The notes under the pieces: generated by a model
What the model saw: the letters and a program-made list of their open reading frames with translations, nothing else
What the model was told of the DNA's origin: nothing
The model's database searches: none
Assembly: GCA_000406005.1 (NCBI GenBank)
Contig: ASZN01000043.1
Location: 1 to 50,365, forward strand
Origin: Candidatus Poribacteria bacterium WGA-3G
Lineage (GTDB): Bacteria; Poribacteria; WGA-4E; WGA-3G
Direction: 5' to 3'
Length of the DNA: 50,365 nucleotides
Program-made: the position numbers and the translations under genes
In this document: in pieces, positions 34,551-44,254 of the stretch
Layout of the letters: each line of letters opens with the position of its first letter
How positions within the stretch are numbered: position 1 is the stretch's first letter

Positions 34551-37500
34551 TTAAAAGGTGCTGCCGAGGCGAAAGTGGGCACGCCTGGTGTCCGGTGAGC
34601 TCGGAACGTGGACGAGCGGGATAGCATAGTCAACACCGACGGTGAGAGGACCGAAGTCCAAATAGAGTCCAGCACCGACAGCAGATGGTAACTCCGTTAT
34701 TGTTCTGAGGTCTTCCAAGGAACCCCAGACGTTACCGGCATCGAAAAAGAGTGCCCCGCGGATCAACCGGTAGATTGGGAAGCGTAACTCTGTATTAAAA
34801 ATGAATTGGACATCGCCGCGGTAGGTACCTGCGATGTCTTCAGGTCCGAGGGAGCGTTCGGCATAACCGCGGACCGTCGTGCCGCCGCCCGCCCAGAACC
34901 TTTCAAATGAGATAAGCTCGGCTCGACGATTTGAATGTAATCCGGTGGTAACACCCAATCGTAGCACGGTCGCTAATACGAAATCTCCGACGAGTCTTTG
35001 GTAATACCGGGTATCCGTTGTCGTTTTAATAAAACTGGTCTCACCTTGCAGGAATCCGCCAGCATATTCGAGTGTAATCTCGTTCAACATGCCACCTACC
35101 GGATTCAAAGGGCGTACAAGGTTATTGTACGTCCAAGAGAAACGTAGACTGCTCACTGTTGTGACGAACGGGTTCTGTTCTTCAGAACCACCGATTTCTG
35201 GTGAGAAGTCTGGCATTATCGGTAGTACCGGTTGGTTCAAATCCCGGTAACTGTATCGAAAATCTAAGTGGTTTGCTTCCCTTAATCGCCTATTGAGGAT
35301 GAAACTCGCTTCGAGTGCGCGGACATTATCGTCCACCTCTAACTTTTTAGCGGATGCTTGTAGGCTACTGCGTATCCGCCAAATCAACCACGGTTGGGTA
35401 AGTTTCGCTTCAAGAAGGTATCCCAATTCATCTCGCCACCCCAATCTACCGCGAACGCTTCCCCGGATGTTCCGTTTAAAAAGAAAGTTGCTATGCGTTA
35501 ATTCCAAGGTCCCGCGCCACCCATCCGCAAAACTATACCCTAAACTTTCACTGTGCGTCCTCGGTTTCTGCTTTTCGACCGTTATTACAACGTCTTTGGT
35601 CTTGGGAGTGGGATGAGGGTTGTCAGTGCGTGCACTGTTTACATCGGTTTCAAGTGGCACGGCTACGACCTTGCGAAAGATGCCCAAACTGTAAAGGTTT
35701 CGTAATGCCCGGCTTAGTGTCTCTGGTGTCCAGAGGCTGCCTTTTAGATGCGCAACCTCGCGTTCAAGGACATGTTGTTTCACAATGTCGGTGTCCCCTT
35801 GAAAAGAGAATTTACCGAATGCGACCTGCTCACCTTCCTTCTCCACGGTAAGGAGGAGGATACCGTGTTCAACGACCTGTAGTTCTGTTTCCTCTTGTAT
35901 AAGTGTATAGCGCGGATTGCTCGCAGTATCTTGGATGCTCCAACGATTATCAATATTATTCGCAATGAAGAGTCCCGTAAGGGAGCGCTTGTGTTTTTCA
36001 AACTCGTTTTGAATTTCCGAAGGGAGTTGTCCATCGGTAAGCGGTTCCGAAAAATTTCCCGCTACCCGAAAAATCGGCGTTTCCGCTTGAGATATATAAG
36101 TTCCCTTAACCTCTGCATCGATATAGCCGCGTTCCCGATACACATTCAGGACTGCATTTTGATAGACGGTCTTTTCAAACCGTGCATTCGGTTGCGGAAA
36201 CGGAAGTTCACTTTCCAAACGTTTTAGTAGTGTAGCTGTATCTATCGATTGATTACCGGTGATGTGGCATCGGTGAATCACCTCTTTACGGTCCTCATTA
36301 ATTGAGATGTGTATTACGGCTTCACCGATGCTTTGTCTATTTAGTGGCTGTTTCTCAACACTCGTCTGTATGTCTCTGTTCGGATAGCCTGCCTTTTCGT
36401 ATAAAATCCTGAGTCGATGTTCATCTGTATCCAGATCCTGTTCATCGAAAAAAGGGTTCTGTGTTCGTCTTCGCAGCAGCTTCGCGAGAATATTGGAAAC
36501 TTGTAAGTTCCTCCTAATGCCGGTTGTCGGTTTTACAGTCATCTCTCGTAGGAGTTCTGCGTCTGAAAATACACGGTTCCCAGAAAAAGTGACGTTTGCC
36601 ACTCTGTATTGCGTGCCGGGATTAATTCTAAGCTGGACGTTGGTTTCATGCAGTACCTCCACCGTCGTGTCTTGGTACCCCATGTCTTCAAAATAAGATT
36701 TTATCCGTCTTTCCCACACCGATTGGGTTGCAGTGTTTATCAAGTTGGCTATATCTTCTTTGAACGTGTCTTGTTGTGATAGCGAGAGGTTACCGACGAA
36801 ATTGAAAGTCACCTCTTTGCCTTCATCAATGCCAAATTGTAAAATGCCGGTTTTATGTCTAAAGTCTGATTCGATGCCAGCAGTGGGATAGCTGCTTTCG
36901 CGATAGAGTTGCAGCATGGCTGCCACATCGTTATCGACACTGGATTTCTGATATATCGGTGAATGTTGGCTACTAAAGCTGCACGCGGCTTTCAGGCGAC
37001 CGGTTGAGATGGCACGATTCCCCTGAATTTGCAACTTGCGAATTATAGACGGGACACCCATATCTATCTGGTAAGTTAACGTCCCGTCTTCAGTCAGTGT
37101 ATCGGAGACCGTGATTTGCGCGTTAAAATATCCATAATCTTCACAGATCCGTTTGATCCGTTTAATATCCGATTTCGCAAGTGCGGGGACATACTTTCCT
37201 CCGATTTTGGATTTCATCGCATCTTTAATAGCACGTCCGAATTCTTCGCTGTCGGGGATGCCTATGAGTTCAATCGTTTTAATAGGTTCAAAGGATGTGA
37301 ATTGATAGGTTAGTATCACGCTGCCTGAGGTCTCTTGCGCATAAACCTGAATTTGGGAATATTGCTGTGTCGCGTAGAGCAGCTTAATACTCTGTTGGAT
37401 AGCGTGCAGAGATAATCTGGCACCGACCTGTACCGATGCTCGGTTGCTGATAGGTCTGAGTTGTGTTGTTGTCTCGGAGACAAGTAGACCGTCAATGTAA

Positions 37501-37682
37501 TACACAATTTTTGTGATATACATCGCATCAGATGCCTCGCGTATCGGTAGGTTTTCTGCGCCGAGAGCCTGTGAAGGTGCACTCGCTGCCCCCGCAGACC
37601 ATCCGCCCAAGAAACAGAGTAATAAAACAGAGAGGGAACGTATTATTGATATGTAATGTAAGAATGATGTATACATTCTCAT
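34551..37682 (-). CDS. tamA: Omp85/TamA-like outer-membrane assembly protein
   Basis: A 1043-residue outer-membrane protein. An N-terminal signal (SVLLLCFLGGWSAGAASA) is followed by a series of POTRA-like domains from about residue 55 to 650 (for example TIELIGIPDSEEFGRAI, IRKLQIQGNRAISTGRL, VANVTFSGNRVFSDAELL), more than the usual three of TamA. The C-terminal 16-strand barrel has GGGTTVRGYAERSLGPEDI with the RGY motif of loop 6, FFDAGNVWGSLEDL and the end HFRLGSTF. The adjacent TamB-like gene makes a TAM pair likely. It could also be a BamA homologue, but gene order favours TamA. Confidence 0.92.
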   Translation of the reverse strand: MRMYTSFLHYISIIRSLSVLLLCFLGGWSAGAASAPSQALGAENLPIREASDAMYITKIVYYIDGLLVSETTTQLRPISNRASVQVGARLSLHAIQQSIKLLYATQQYSQIQVYAQETSGSVILTYQFTSFEPIKTIELIGIPDSEEFGRAIKDAMKSKIGGKYVPALAKSDIKRIKRICEDYGYFNAQITVSDTLTEDGTLTYQIDMGVPSIIRKLQIQGNRAISTGRLKAACSFSSQHSPIYQKSSVDNDVAAMLQLYRESSYPTAGIESDFRHKTGILQFGIDEGKEVTFNFVGNLSLSQQDTFKEDIANLINTATQSVWERRIKSYFEDMGYQDTTVEVLHETNVQLRINPGTQYRVANVTFSGNRVFSDAELLREMTVKPTTGIRRNLQVSNILAKLLRRRTQNPFFDEQDLDTDEHRLRILYEKAGYPNRDIQTSVEKQPLNRQSIGEAVIHISINEDRKEVIHRCHITGNQSIDTATLLKRLESELPFPQPNARFEKTVYQNAVLNVYRERGYIDAEVKGTYISQAETPIFRVAGNFSEPLTDGQLPSEIQNEFEKHKRSLTGLFIANNIDNRWSIQDTASNPRYTLIQEETELQVVEHGILLLTVEKEGEQVAFGKFSFQGDTDIVKQHVLEREVAHLKGSLWTPETLSRALRNLYSLGIFRKVVAVPLETDVNSARTDNPHPTPKTKDVVITVEKQKPRTHSESLGYSFADGWRGTLELTHSNFLFKRNIRGSVRGRLGWRDELGYLLEAKLTQPWLIWRIRSSLQASAKKLEVDDNVRALEASFILNRRLREANHLDFRYSYRDLNQPVLPIMPDFSPEIGGSEEQNPFVTTVSSLRFSWTYNNLVRPLNPVGGMLNEITLEYAGGFLQGETSFIKTTTDTRYYQRLVGDFVLATVLRLGVTTGLHSNRRAELISFERFWAGGGTTVRGYAERSLGPEDIAGTYRGDVQFIFNTELRFPIYRLIRGALFFDAGNVWGSLEDLRTITELPSAVGAGLYLDFGPLTVGVDYAIPLVHVPSSPDTRRAHFRLGSTF

Positions 37683-37701
37683 TTTTCGCTTGCTTGAGGT
37701 A

Positions 37702-40700
37702 TCAGAAGCGTCCTTTTATCTCAAAGTCAGCGCCGTATTCACCGTTTTCGTTGCTTTCAATTTTGATGGACATATTTTCTCGGAGTTGATATTCCGCGCT
37801 GATAGAGCGTGCGTCTGCGTCATTGGGACGGTGAAAATTGAACGTAAATGGGCCGAGTGCGTGTGAGAATGAAATATTGCGCACCAGGAACGCCCAAATA
37901 TCTTCATGTGTGAGTACCTCAGTGGCATCCGGTGTGCTCAAGGTGAAGTCAGGGTTGTTTAAAGTGCCAGTGAGTGTTGCGACAATCTGAAGGTCAACTG
38001 TGCTGCCATCTCTTGGGAGTACACCGCGAATACGTTTCGGTGTACGGAGAGAAAGGTTGAGTTCTGGATTAAAAGTGTCAAGGCTACGGTTCGTAATGCT
38101 TGAGCCTGAGTCTTCGATGAATTCAAAGGTTTGTGGAATGAGATGTGATGCGACTATCCCGCTGAGTATTGAGACGTTTCCGTTGTAAATCGGTTCTTGA
38201 ATGGGACCGACGAGTTTCCCTGCACAGGAGATCTTAATATTAATCGGTCCAGCAATAGATGAAAGTACCTCGAAGTTATCGGCGATATCGATGTCTACCT
38301 CCAATTCTAAATCTTTCAGGATTGGATAATCTAACATGACATCGATTTCACTAACGGAAGCACCGACAAGCCAATCGAGGACGGTTTCCCAGTTTTGTTC
38401 GTAATAACCGCCACTAATATTTAGGTTGCCTGTTAGTTTAGGGTCATCAAATCCACCTTGTAAGTAAAATTGGCTCGGATTATCCGCAAGCTCAATCTGG
38501 TATTTCCGGGATTGTTCAAAAGTCGTGGATGAGATACTGGCTTGTACATCTAATGTCGGTGGGTTTTCCCATACGCGTCCATCTGCAGGTGTCTTGACGC
38601 CACCTGTGATCGCGAACGTACCGCTGTTCAGTCTACCATTGAGGGTCTCGACAGTCGCGCCTTGCTCAGTTAACGCAATTCTGCCTTCGAGTTCTTCGAT
38701 ATGCATATCCGCGGTTGGAAAACTAAATCCGATGTTATTGAAAACCACAGCACCTAAGGCTTTCGGTGTTTCCACTGTGCCTGTAAATTCAACAAAGACG
38801 GAACTTGTTCCAGTTGGTGATGTGAGATCTGGGACCATGGACTGTAGAATGTCGAGATATTTTATATTCAGGTCCAAAGTGCCATATATGTCTGTCTCTC
38901 GGAACTTTTTCCATACTATATCTGGTGTTCGTTGGAGCTCCATGAGAAAAGGAATCAATTCAATTTGATACGGCAGTGTCCCGGAAAATCTTAGATCATT
39001 TCCACCGAAACTGATATAAGCGAACCGTTTTTTTGAGATTTCCCATTTTCCGTCCTGATATCGGACTCTCCACCGTAAGTCGATCGGTATATCATCCAAG
39101 TAGAGTTCGGCGGGTTCGGATTCGTGTCGTCGGAAAGTGATCTTCGGATTTTTGCTGGTGCCTTTCACGTGTAGGGTCCCCGACAATGCACCGTTAACCC
39201 GATAGGGTGCGGACCAAGTGTCCGTTATGGCTGAGACATCGAAATTATTAAACCGCAGTGCAGTATCAAATTCACCGTTTACTGACCACAGATTTCCGCT
39301 GTCAATGCTGAGTGTCGTCTGTGCGTCTTCTATTGTGTATACATCGCCGCGGATGTCTTCCGGCTTTTCGTCCTCACTGGTGAAAGTTTGCTTGACAGAG
39401 AAGGTGTGCTGATTTTCAAGGATAAACGTTTCTGGTAGGGTGAGTATTCCTGCGTTTAGAGACATCTGAACCGGTCGCGGGCCTTGGAAGTCGTAATGCC
39501 GATTCCATGCCATCACTGTAAAGGCGAGACGGACACTGTTAATAGAGAGGTCCGCGCTTGAAACCGCTGCGAAGTCCCTGAGTGAAGGGAGTTCTCGGAT
39601 TTGTGGGAGTGGTGTCCCCGCTATTTTTGTCAGGAAACGATCAAATGGGACTGTCAATCCAGTGAGCGTCGCGGATACGTGTCCCTCAACGTCTTTGAGT
39701 ACCTCTGGTGGGAGCGCGTGCTGCATTGTTGAACCGAATGGAAATCTTTCAAATCTCAATCCGATTAGCGTCAACGCTTTAGGCGTTAACCCGTCTAATA
39801 CCAATTTTCCCTGCTGGAGCGTACAGTAACCGGGATCCATTTCAAATTGGAGTTCTTTGAAATCAATTATGTTTTTGCTTGCAGTCAGTGTCACCTTCAT
39901 ATTCTGGATCGGTGCGTGGAAATTTATCAGCTGGAGTTGCAACGCCTCCAGTGACATATCTCCTATTATGTGTGGGTTGCGACTCGTCCCTTGTACGGTT
40001 AAATCTATGTCAACGGTGCCGTCTGATTCCGAAAAGAGCGTACCGATACCGGGGAAGAACTCAAGTGGCAATTCGTAGCCGCGTAAACGTAGATCCATCG
40101 GTTGTTCTGTAAATCGGTTAGAGATGTCTATCGCCGTAAATGCCAAATTAAACGGAATAACGCCAGTCATCGTTGACGTACCCGAATGGTTCTTCAGTTC
40201 AATACTTCTAACTGTTATCAGTTCATCACGGTACTCGACCTTCCCGTTCGATTCCATTTCGCTGATGTTCCCGTTCCAATCTGCTATGATTTCCGGTGCC
40301 TCGAAAGTTCCTGTTATATGGATGTCTGTCGTTGCGGTTATTTCAGACGACTTCAATTCTAAGGGCAGATGGACAGTGAGATCGCCGCGTTCGGATTGGA
40401 ACTCGATTTCAGACCTGTTTGTGAAGTCTGTGTCGTATCCGTGAAGGTTAAGCTCGGCGATGCTGCCGGTTATAGAGATTTTATGTAGGTCTATACCTGT
40501 GCCGTTAAGTTTCACTTGACCGGAAACGGTGCCGTGTACGGGTGAGGTTTCGTCTGATAGGAATGCCACAAAATCAGAGACTTCGAGTTTGGATGCTGAC
40601 ATATCTATTGTGAACTGTGTCTTTTCCGCGTCTTGTGTTGAGAACGAAGCGTCTCCTTGTACTGCGTAGGTGCTGCCGCCTATCTGTCCGTTCGCTTTTA

Positions 40701-43700
40701 AAGATTTGATGTGTATAAAATCCGAACGAAGCGTCGCATTTGCGTTTAGATTTGCCAGTGTAATGGGATTGGCATAAGGCGCGAGGTGAATCGGTTGCTG
40801 TGGTCCCGTTTGTGCGTGGAGGGCAATTAAAGTTTCAGTGATGGTCCCTGTGATGTCAATTGAGGTATCTAATACGCCGCGGGGGAAATGGTTCTCGGTC
40901 TTCGGTTCTCGGTCTTCGGTTAAGATATTGTGTCGCGGGCTTGGATTGTTCCTGCCATAAGACACCTCTTTAACTGGTAACTGGTAACTGGTAACTGGTA
41001 ACCACTCCGCAAACGTTGTCACTTCCAAAACAGGGGCATTGACGGTGAGGTGCAGCTGCGAATTGCTAAGATCTTCGAGGTCAACATTTATGTCGCCTGC
41101 TATATCTACCAGGTTCCCTAAAAGTTTCAACGTCGTCTTTTCAAAATGGAGTGTATCGTTCCGGTAGTCCATTGTTCCACTCGCTTCAGTGATGTGGATA
41201 ACACCGTTTTCGGTTTTCAAATCTAATTTCGGAATTATCCAGTCTGCCACGACTATCGGGTGTTGAGAGGTTCCATCTATCTCTGCTGTGTAGCGACCGG
41301 TACCAGCCGTTATGTCTTCAGGGAAAAGTCCGACTGCTGGTGCAAAAGCGGATAAAGCGAATCCGTCGGCACTCGCGTGAAGCTCCATCGTGTCGCTTTT
41401 TGCGTCAAAGGTCCCTGTAAGTTCAATAAAAGGGAGTGTATCCTCTAATGTCCTACAAGAAAGCGCATCAATCGTCCATATATCGTCTCTGAGACGTATT
41501 TGGATTTGTTCGGCATTTGTGAATGGGATCGTTCGTCCTGTTGGTTCACTGTATTGAAGTTGGCTGGTGTCTACTTCAACATCGACTTTATAGGGGAAGA
41601 TGTGTTGTTCCTCAGAATTAGGAGATGTATTTTCGGTTCCGCCTACAAGGTCTGTCACGGTTCCCTCTATTTGTGCGCGTCCATCGGCGACACCAGTGAC
41701 TGTTTCAAAAGCAGGGTGCAGGATACGCAGAATCGGTCTCACTTCAAGTCCGCTTGTCTCTACTGTGAATTTGTAAGGGTTGTCGAGAGCCATGCTCACA
41801 TAGCCTTGAATCTGACCACTGAACCCGTTCCCTGTGAAGTCAAATCGATCCGATTCACCGGTAGTATTTTCCAGTTCTACGAGTTCGCCGTGTAAGACTG
41901 CCTCACCGAGTGGAAACCTCTCAACGTGTCCGCTGTCTTCAAAGTCTAAATAGGTTATATCTGCGAAATCAAGTTCAATCTGAAAATCGAGGGGGTCCGG
42001 TTTCTTGAATATGCCGACGACCGAAACATCAAATTGTCCGTCGAAAGGGAAGTCAGAAATTTGCGCTGCCTTGGAAAGTTCCTGAAAATTCACAGGTGCG
42101 TCGCTTTCGAGTCGGAAATCAAAGTCGGCGTTCGGTGCAACTGCTACATTGAGCGTAGCACTCTGACCGCGGGTGGTTACCTTGAAATCGGAGAGTGTGA
42201 GGTAATAATCCTCAATGCGCAGCGGGAGCGTTAGCGGGTCCAAATGGAGCCCCCATGCGATGCCCTCTGTGACGCTAAAGTCGGCACTCCCATCAAGGTT
42301 GATGAGCGTTCCATCCAATGTGAGTTCGCCTCTGATTTCAGCGGTTACCGGATATTCCGCACCTAACAATAACTTTGGATAGTGTTGAACATAAACCGGA
42401 TTCGCGATGACGCTGAGCTGTGCTGGGAACTCACCCTCAACATCCACAACACCGGTGATTGAGGCACGGCTCACCTCTTCTGTCACAGCTTGACCAAGAA
42501 CGCGATTTCCGATATTTGAAAGTAGGCGCGCGTTCTTGGTCAAGTTTATCGTGTTTTTGGTGAGTCGTCCATTTTCGATGAACACCTGTCCATCGTGATA
42601 GTTGAGATTGCCTGTCAATACGCCGATGGGGATGTCGAAGAAATTCGCGTTCGGAATTTTGATATGTCCGTTTAGTTTGCCGTCCGATGACAATTTCGCT
42701 GTGTATTCACCCGTTCCGCCGAAATCCGCGCTATTGACAATTTGCATGAGATCGTCAAAGTTGATGTCGGATATGTGGATGTCGAGAAGGTCTTGTTCAG
42801 TTAACGGGAAGGGACCGGTGACGGCAATCACGGTTTCATCGAGGTATCCATCGGTATTCAATACGCCATCCTCAATTTTACAATTGAGCGCGGAATCCTT
42901 CAGTGCTACCGTATTCAGGACGATGTCTGTTATCTCTAACTTGCTCTGGAGATCGAGCGTTGAAATGTCCGTATTGTTTCCGTTGAACGTGGCGTTTCCT
43001 GAGAGGTGTCCGGTACTGTCCACAAGGAAGTCAGGGAGTTGAACGAACATCGAGAGCAACGGCATGAGTTGGATGTCGGTTGCCTCTAACTGTCCGCTAT
43101 AGGCGATCGGATGTGTTATGAGTTGTTGAAGCTGCGCGATGAGAGTGCCTATCGATTGCGTTTGGCGTTCGATTTTTCCGTTACCGGTCAAGGTACCATC
43201 GGCAATTTGTGCATTGAAGGTTTTTAGCGTTAACGTAGGGATCGGGTGTAAATTGAGCGCGGCATCAATTATGAGGTCTGTCAGCGCAATGTGTCTATTA
43301 TTCTCGGCTTGTGTGATAGAAAAGGTCGGCATTTCGGCAGTGAGTGCGACAGTGAGGTCGGAATCTGTGCCAAACGCTGTCATCCTCCCCTTTATGTTCC
43401 CTTCGAGTGCGATGTCTTCACCGAAAAACGGGTCTACATCTGCGACATCCAGTTTCTGTATATTGAGTGCGATTTCCCAAGGTGCGCCGGTTTCTCCGCT
43501 CGGAAAATGCCCTGTAACGTCCAAATATGAGTTGCCAAATTCTAACTGCAGTCTTCCTAATTCGCTATGTGTCGTTAAAATCTGAAAATCGGCTTCAAAC
43601 GTATCAATCGGTGCCTCGGCACCGTTGAACGCGAAGCTGCCAGCGTCGATCTTCAAATTCCCTTTGTGATTCCATGTATCAAGGGTACCGTCCACGTTAA

Positions 43701-44226
43701 TCGTGATTCCCCGAACGCTTATTTCGAGGTCCCTTTGCGGATCCGTGTAATCAATTTTTCCTTGATTAAGTCGAATTTTTTCAACAGCGAAACTGAATTG
43801 TGGAGCGTCCTCACTTGACGAGGGCTCCTGAAATATCTTGGACAGATTCAATTTACCTTCAGAATCCGACTTCGCACGGATTTCCGGATCATCTACCGTC
43901 AATTCCGTAACTTCAAATTTACGCGATAGCAACTGCAGCAGATTGTATTTCAGGACGACTCTGCGCGTCGAAATTACGGGGGCATCTGCTTCGGAGACTT
44001 GGGCGATTTTAACGTTTTTAACGGTAACATTCCCGAAGACGCTGCCCTCTATGTCCTCAATACTGATCGTGTAATCATCTGTTAGCCGCTTTTTCAATTC
44101 CGTCTCAAGCCTTTTTTCGACCCAATTGAGGAAGGTCTCTGACTGAACAAATACCAGCGCACCGCATAGCAGAATGATAAAGGATATTCCGAGGAAAATG
44201 GAGATTTTTTGGATTCTTTTTCGCAT
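37702..44226 (-). CDS. tamB: TamB-like translocation and assembly module protein, giant form with in-frame repeat insertion
   Basis: A 2174-residue protein, clearly longer than the 1250-1600 usual for TamB. It starts with a cytoplasmic RKRIQK and a membrane anchor (FLGISFIILLCGALVFVQSE), then very many beta-rich repeats of AsmA/TamB type, and ends with the DUF490 domain (NPELNLSLRTPKRIRG, GADFEIKGRF). It is thought to bridge the periplasm between inner and outer membranes for lipid or protein transport. Around 40890-41000 the frame contains repeats giving VTSYQLPV and TEDREPKTEN, discussed under findings. It is 19 bases upstream of the TamA-like start and is translated in the same unit. Confidence 0.93.
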   Translation of the reverse strand: MRKRIQKISIFLGISFIILLCGALVFVQSETFLNWVEKRLETELKKRLTDDYTISIEDIEGSVFGNVTVKNVKIAQVSEADAPVISTRRVVLKYNLLQLLSRKFEVTELTVDDPEIRAKSDSEGKLNLSKIFQEPSSSEDAPQFSFAVEKIRLNQGKIDYTDPQRDLEISVRGITINVDGTLDTWNHKGNLKIDAGSFAFNGAEAPIDTFEADFQILTTHSELGRLQLEFGNSYLDVTGHFPSGETGAPWEIALNIQKLDVADVDPFFGEDIALEGNIKGRMTAFGTDSDLTVALTAEMPTFSITQAENNRHIALTDLIIDAALNLHPIPTLTLKTFNAQIADGTLTGNGKIERQTQSIGTLIAQLQQLITHPIAYSGQLEATDIQLMPLLSMFVQLPDFLVDSTGHLSGNATFNGNNTDISTLDLQSKLEITDIVLNTVALKDSALNCKIEDGVLNTDGYLDETVIAVTGPFPLTEQDLLDIHISDINFDDLMQIVNSADFGGTGEYTAKLSSDGKLNGHIKIPNANFFDIPIGVLTGNLNYHDGQVFIENGRLTKNTINLTKNARLLSNIGNRVLGQAVTEEVSRASITGVVDVEGEFPAQLSVIANPVYVQHYPKLLLGAEYPVTAEIRGELTLDGTLINLDGSADFSVTEGIAWGLHLDPLTLPLRIEDYYLTLSDFKVTTRGQSATLNVAVAPNADFDFRLESDAPVNFQELSKAAQISDFPFDGQFDVSVVGIFKKPDPLDFQIELDFADITYLDFEDSGHVERFPLGEAVLHGELVELENTTGESDRFDFTGNGFSGQIQGYVSMALDNPYKFTVETSGLEVRPILRILHPAFETVTGVADGRAQIEGTVTDLVGGTENTSPNSEEQHIFPYKVDVEVDTSQLQYSEPTGRTIPFTNAEQIQIRLRDDIWTIDALSCRTLEDTLPFIELTGTFDAKSDTMELHASADGFALSAFAPAVGLFPEDITAGTGRYTAEIDGTSQHPIVVADWIIPKLDLKTENGVIHITEASGTMDYRNDTLHFEKTTLKLLGNLVDIAGDINVDLEDLSNSQLHLTVNAPVLEVTTFAEWLPVTSYQLPVKEVSYGRNNPSPRHNILTEDREPKTENHFPRGVLDTSIDITGTITETLIALHAQTGPQQPIHLAPYANPITLANLNANATLRSDFIHIKSLKANGQIGGSTYAVQGDASFSTQDAEKTQFTIDMSASKLEVSDFVAFLSDETSPVHGTVSGQVKLNGTGIDLHKISITGSIAELNLHGYDTDFTNRSEIEFQSERGDLTVHLPLELKSSEITATTDIHITGTFEAPEIIADWNGNISEMESNGKVEYRDELITVRSIELKNHSGTSTMTGVIPFNLAFTAIDISNRFTEQPMDLRLRGYELPLEFFPGIGTLFSESDGTVDIDLTVQGTSRNPHIIGDMSLEALQLQLINFHAPIQNMKVTLTASKNIIDFKELQFEMDPGYCTLQQGKLVLDGLTPKALTLIGLRFERFPFGSTMQHALPPEVLKDVEGHVSATLTGLTVPFDRFLTKIAGTPLPQIRELPSLRDFAAVSSADLSINSVRLAFTVMAWNRHYDFQGPRPVQMSLNAGILTLPETFILENQHTFSVKQTFTSEDEKPEDIRGDVYTIEDAQTTLSIDSGNLWSVNGEFDTALRFNNFDVSAITDTWSAPYRVNGALSGTLHVKGTSKNPKITFRRHESEPAELYLDDIPIDLRWRVRYQDGKWEISKKRFAYISFGGNDLRFSGTLPYQIELIPFLMELQRTPDIVWKKFRETDIYGTLDLNIKYLDILQSMVPDLTSPTGTSSVFVEFTGTVETPKALGAVVFNNIGFSFPTADMHIEELEGRIALTEQGATVETLNGRLNSGTFAITGGVKTPADGRVWENPPTLDVQASISSTTFEQSRKYQIELADNPSQFYLQGGFDDPKLTGNLNISGGYYEQNWETVLDWLVGASVSEIDVMLDYPILKDLELEVDIDIADNFEVLSSIAGPINIKISCAGKLVGPIQEPIYNGNVSILSGIVASHLIPQTFEFIEDSGSSITNRSLDTFNPELNLSLRTPKRIRGVLPRDGSTVDLQIVATLTGTLNNPDFTLSTPDATEVLTHEDIWAFLVRNISFSHALGPFTFNFHRPNDADARSISAEYQLRENMSIKIESNENGEYGADFEIKGRF
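40890..40998. repeat. tandem heptamer and 14-mer repeats inside tamB
   Basis: GGTTCTCGGTCTTC occurs twice in tandem (40890-40917), and TAACTGG four times in tandem (40971-40998), about 53 bases apart. The inserted stretch is in frame. TAACTGG repeats also lie at the window's right edge before pyrE. Confidence 0.85.
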
Positions 44227-44254
44227 CTTTATTGAGTTGTACGGTTTTCAGTAC

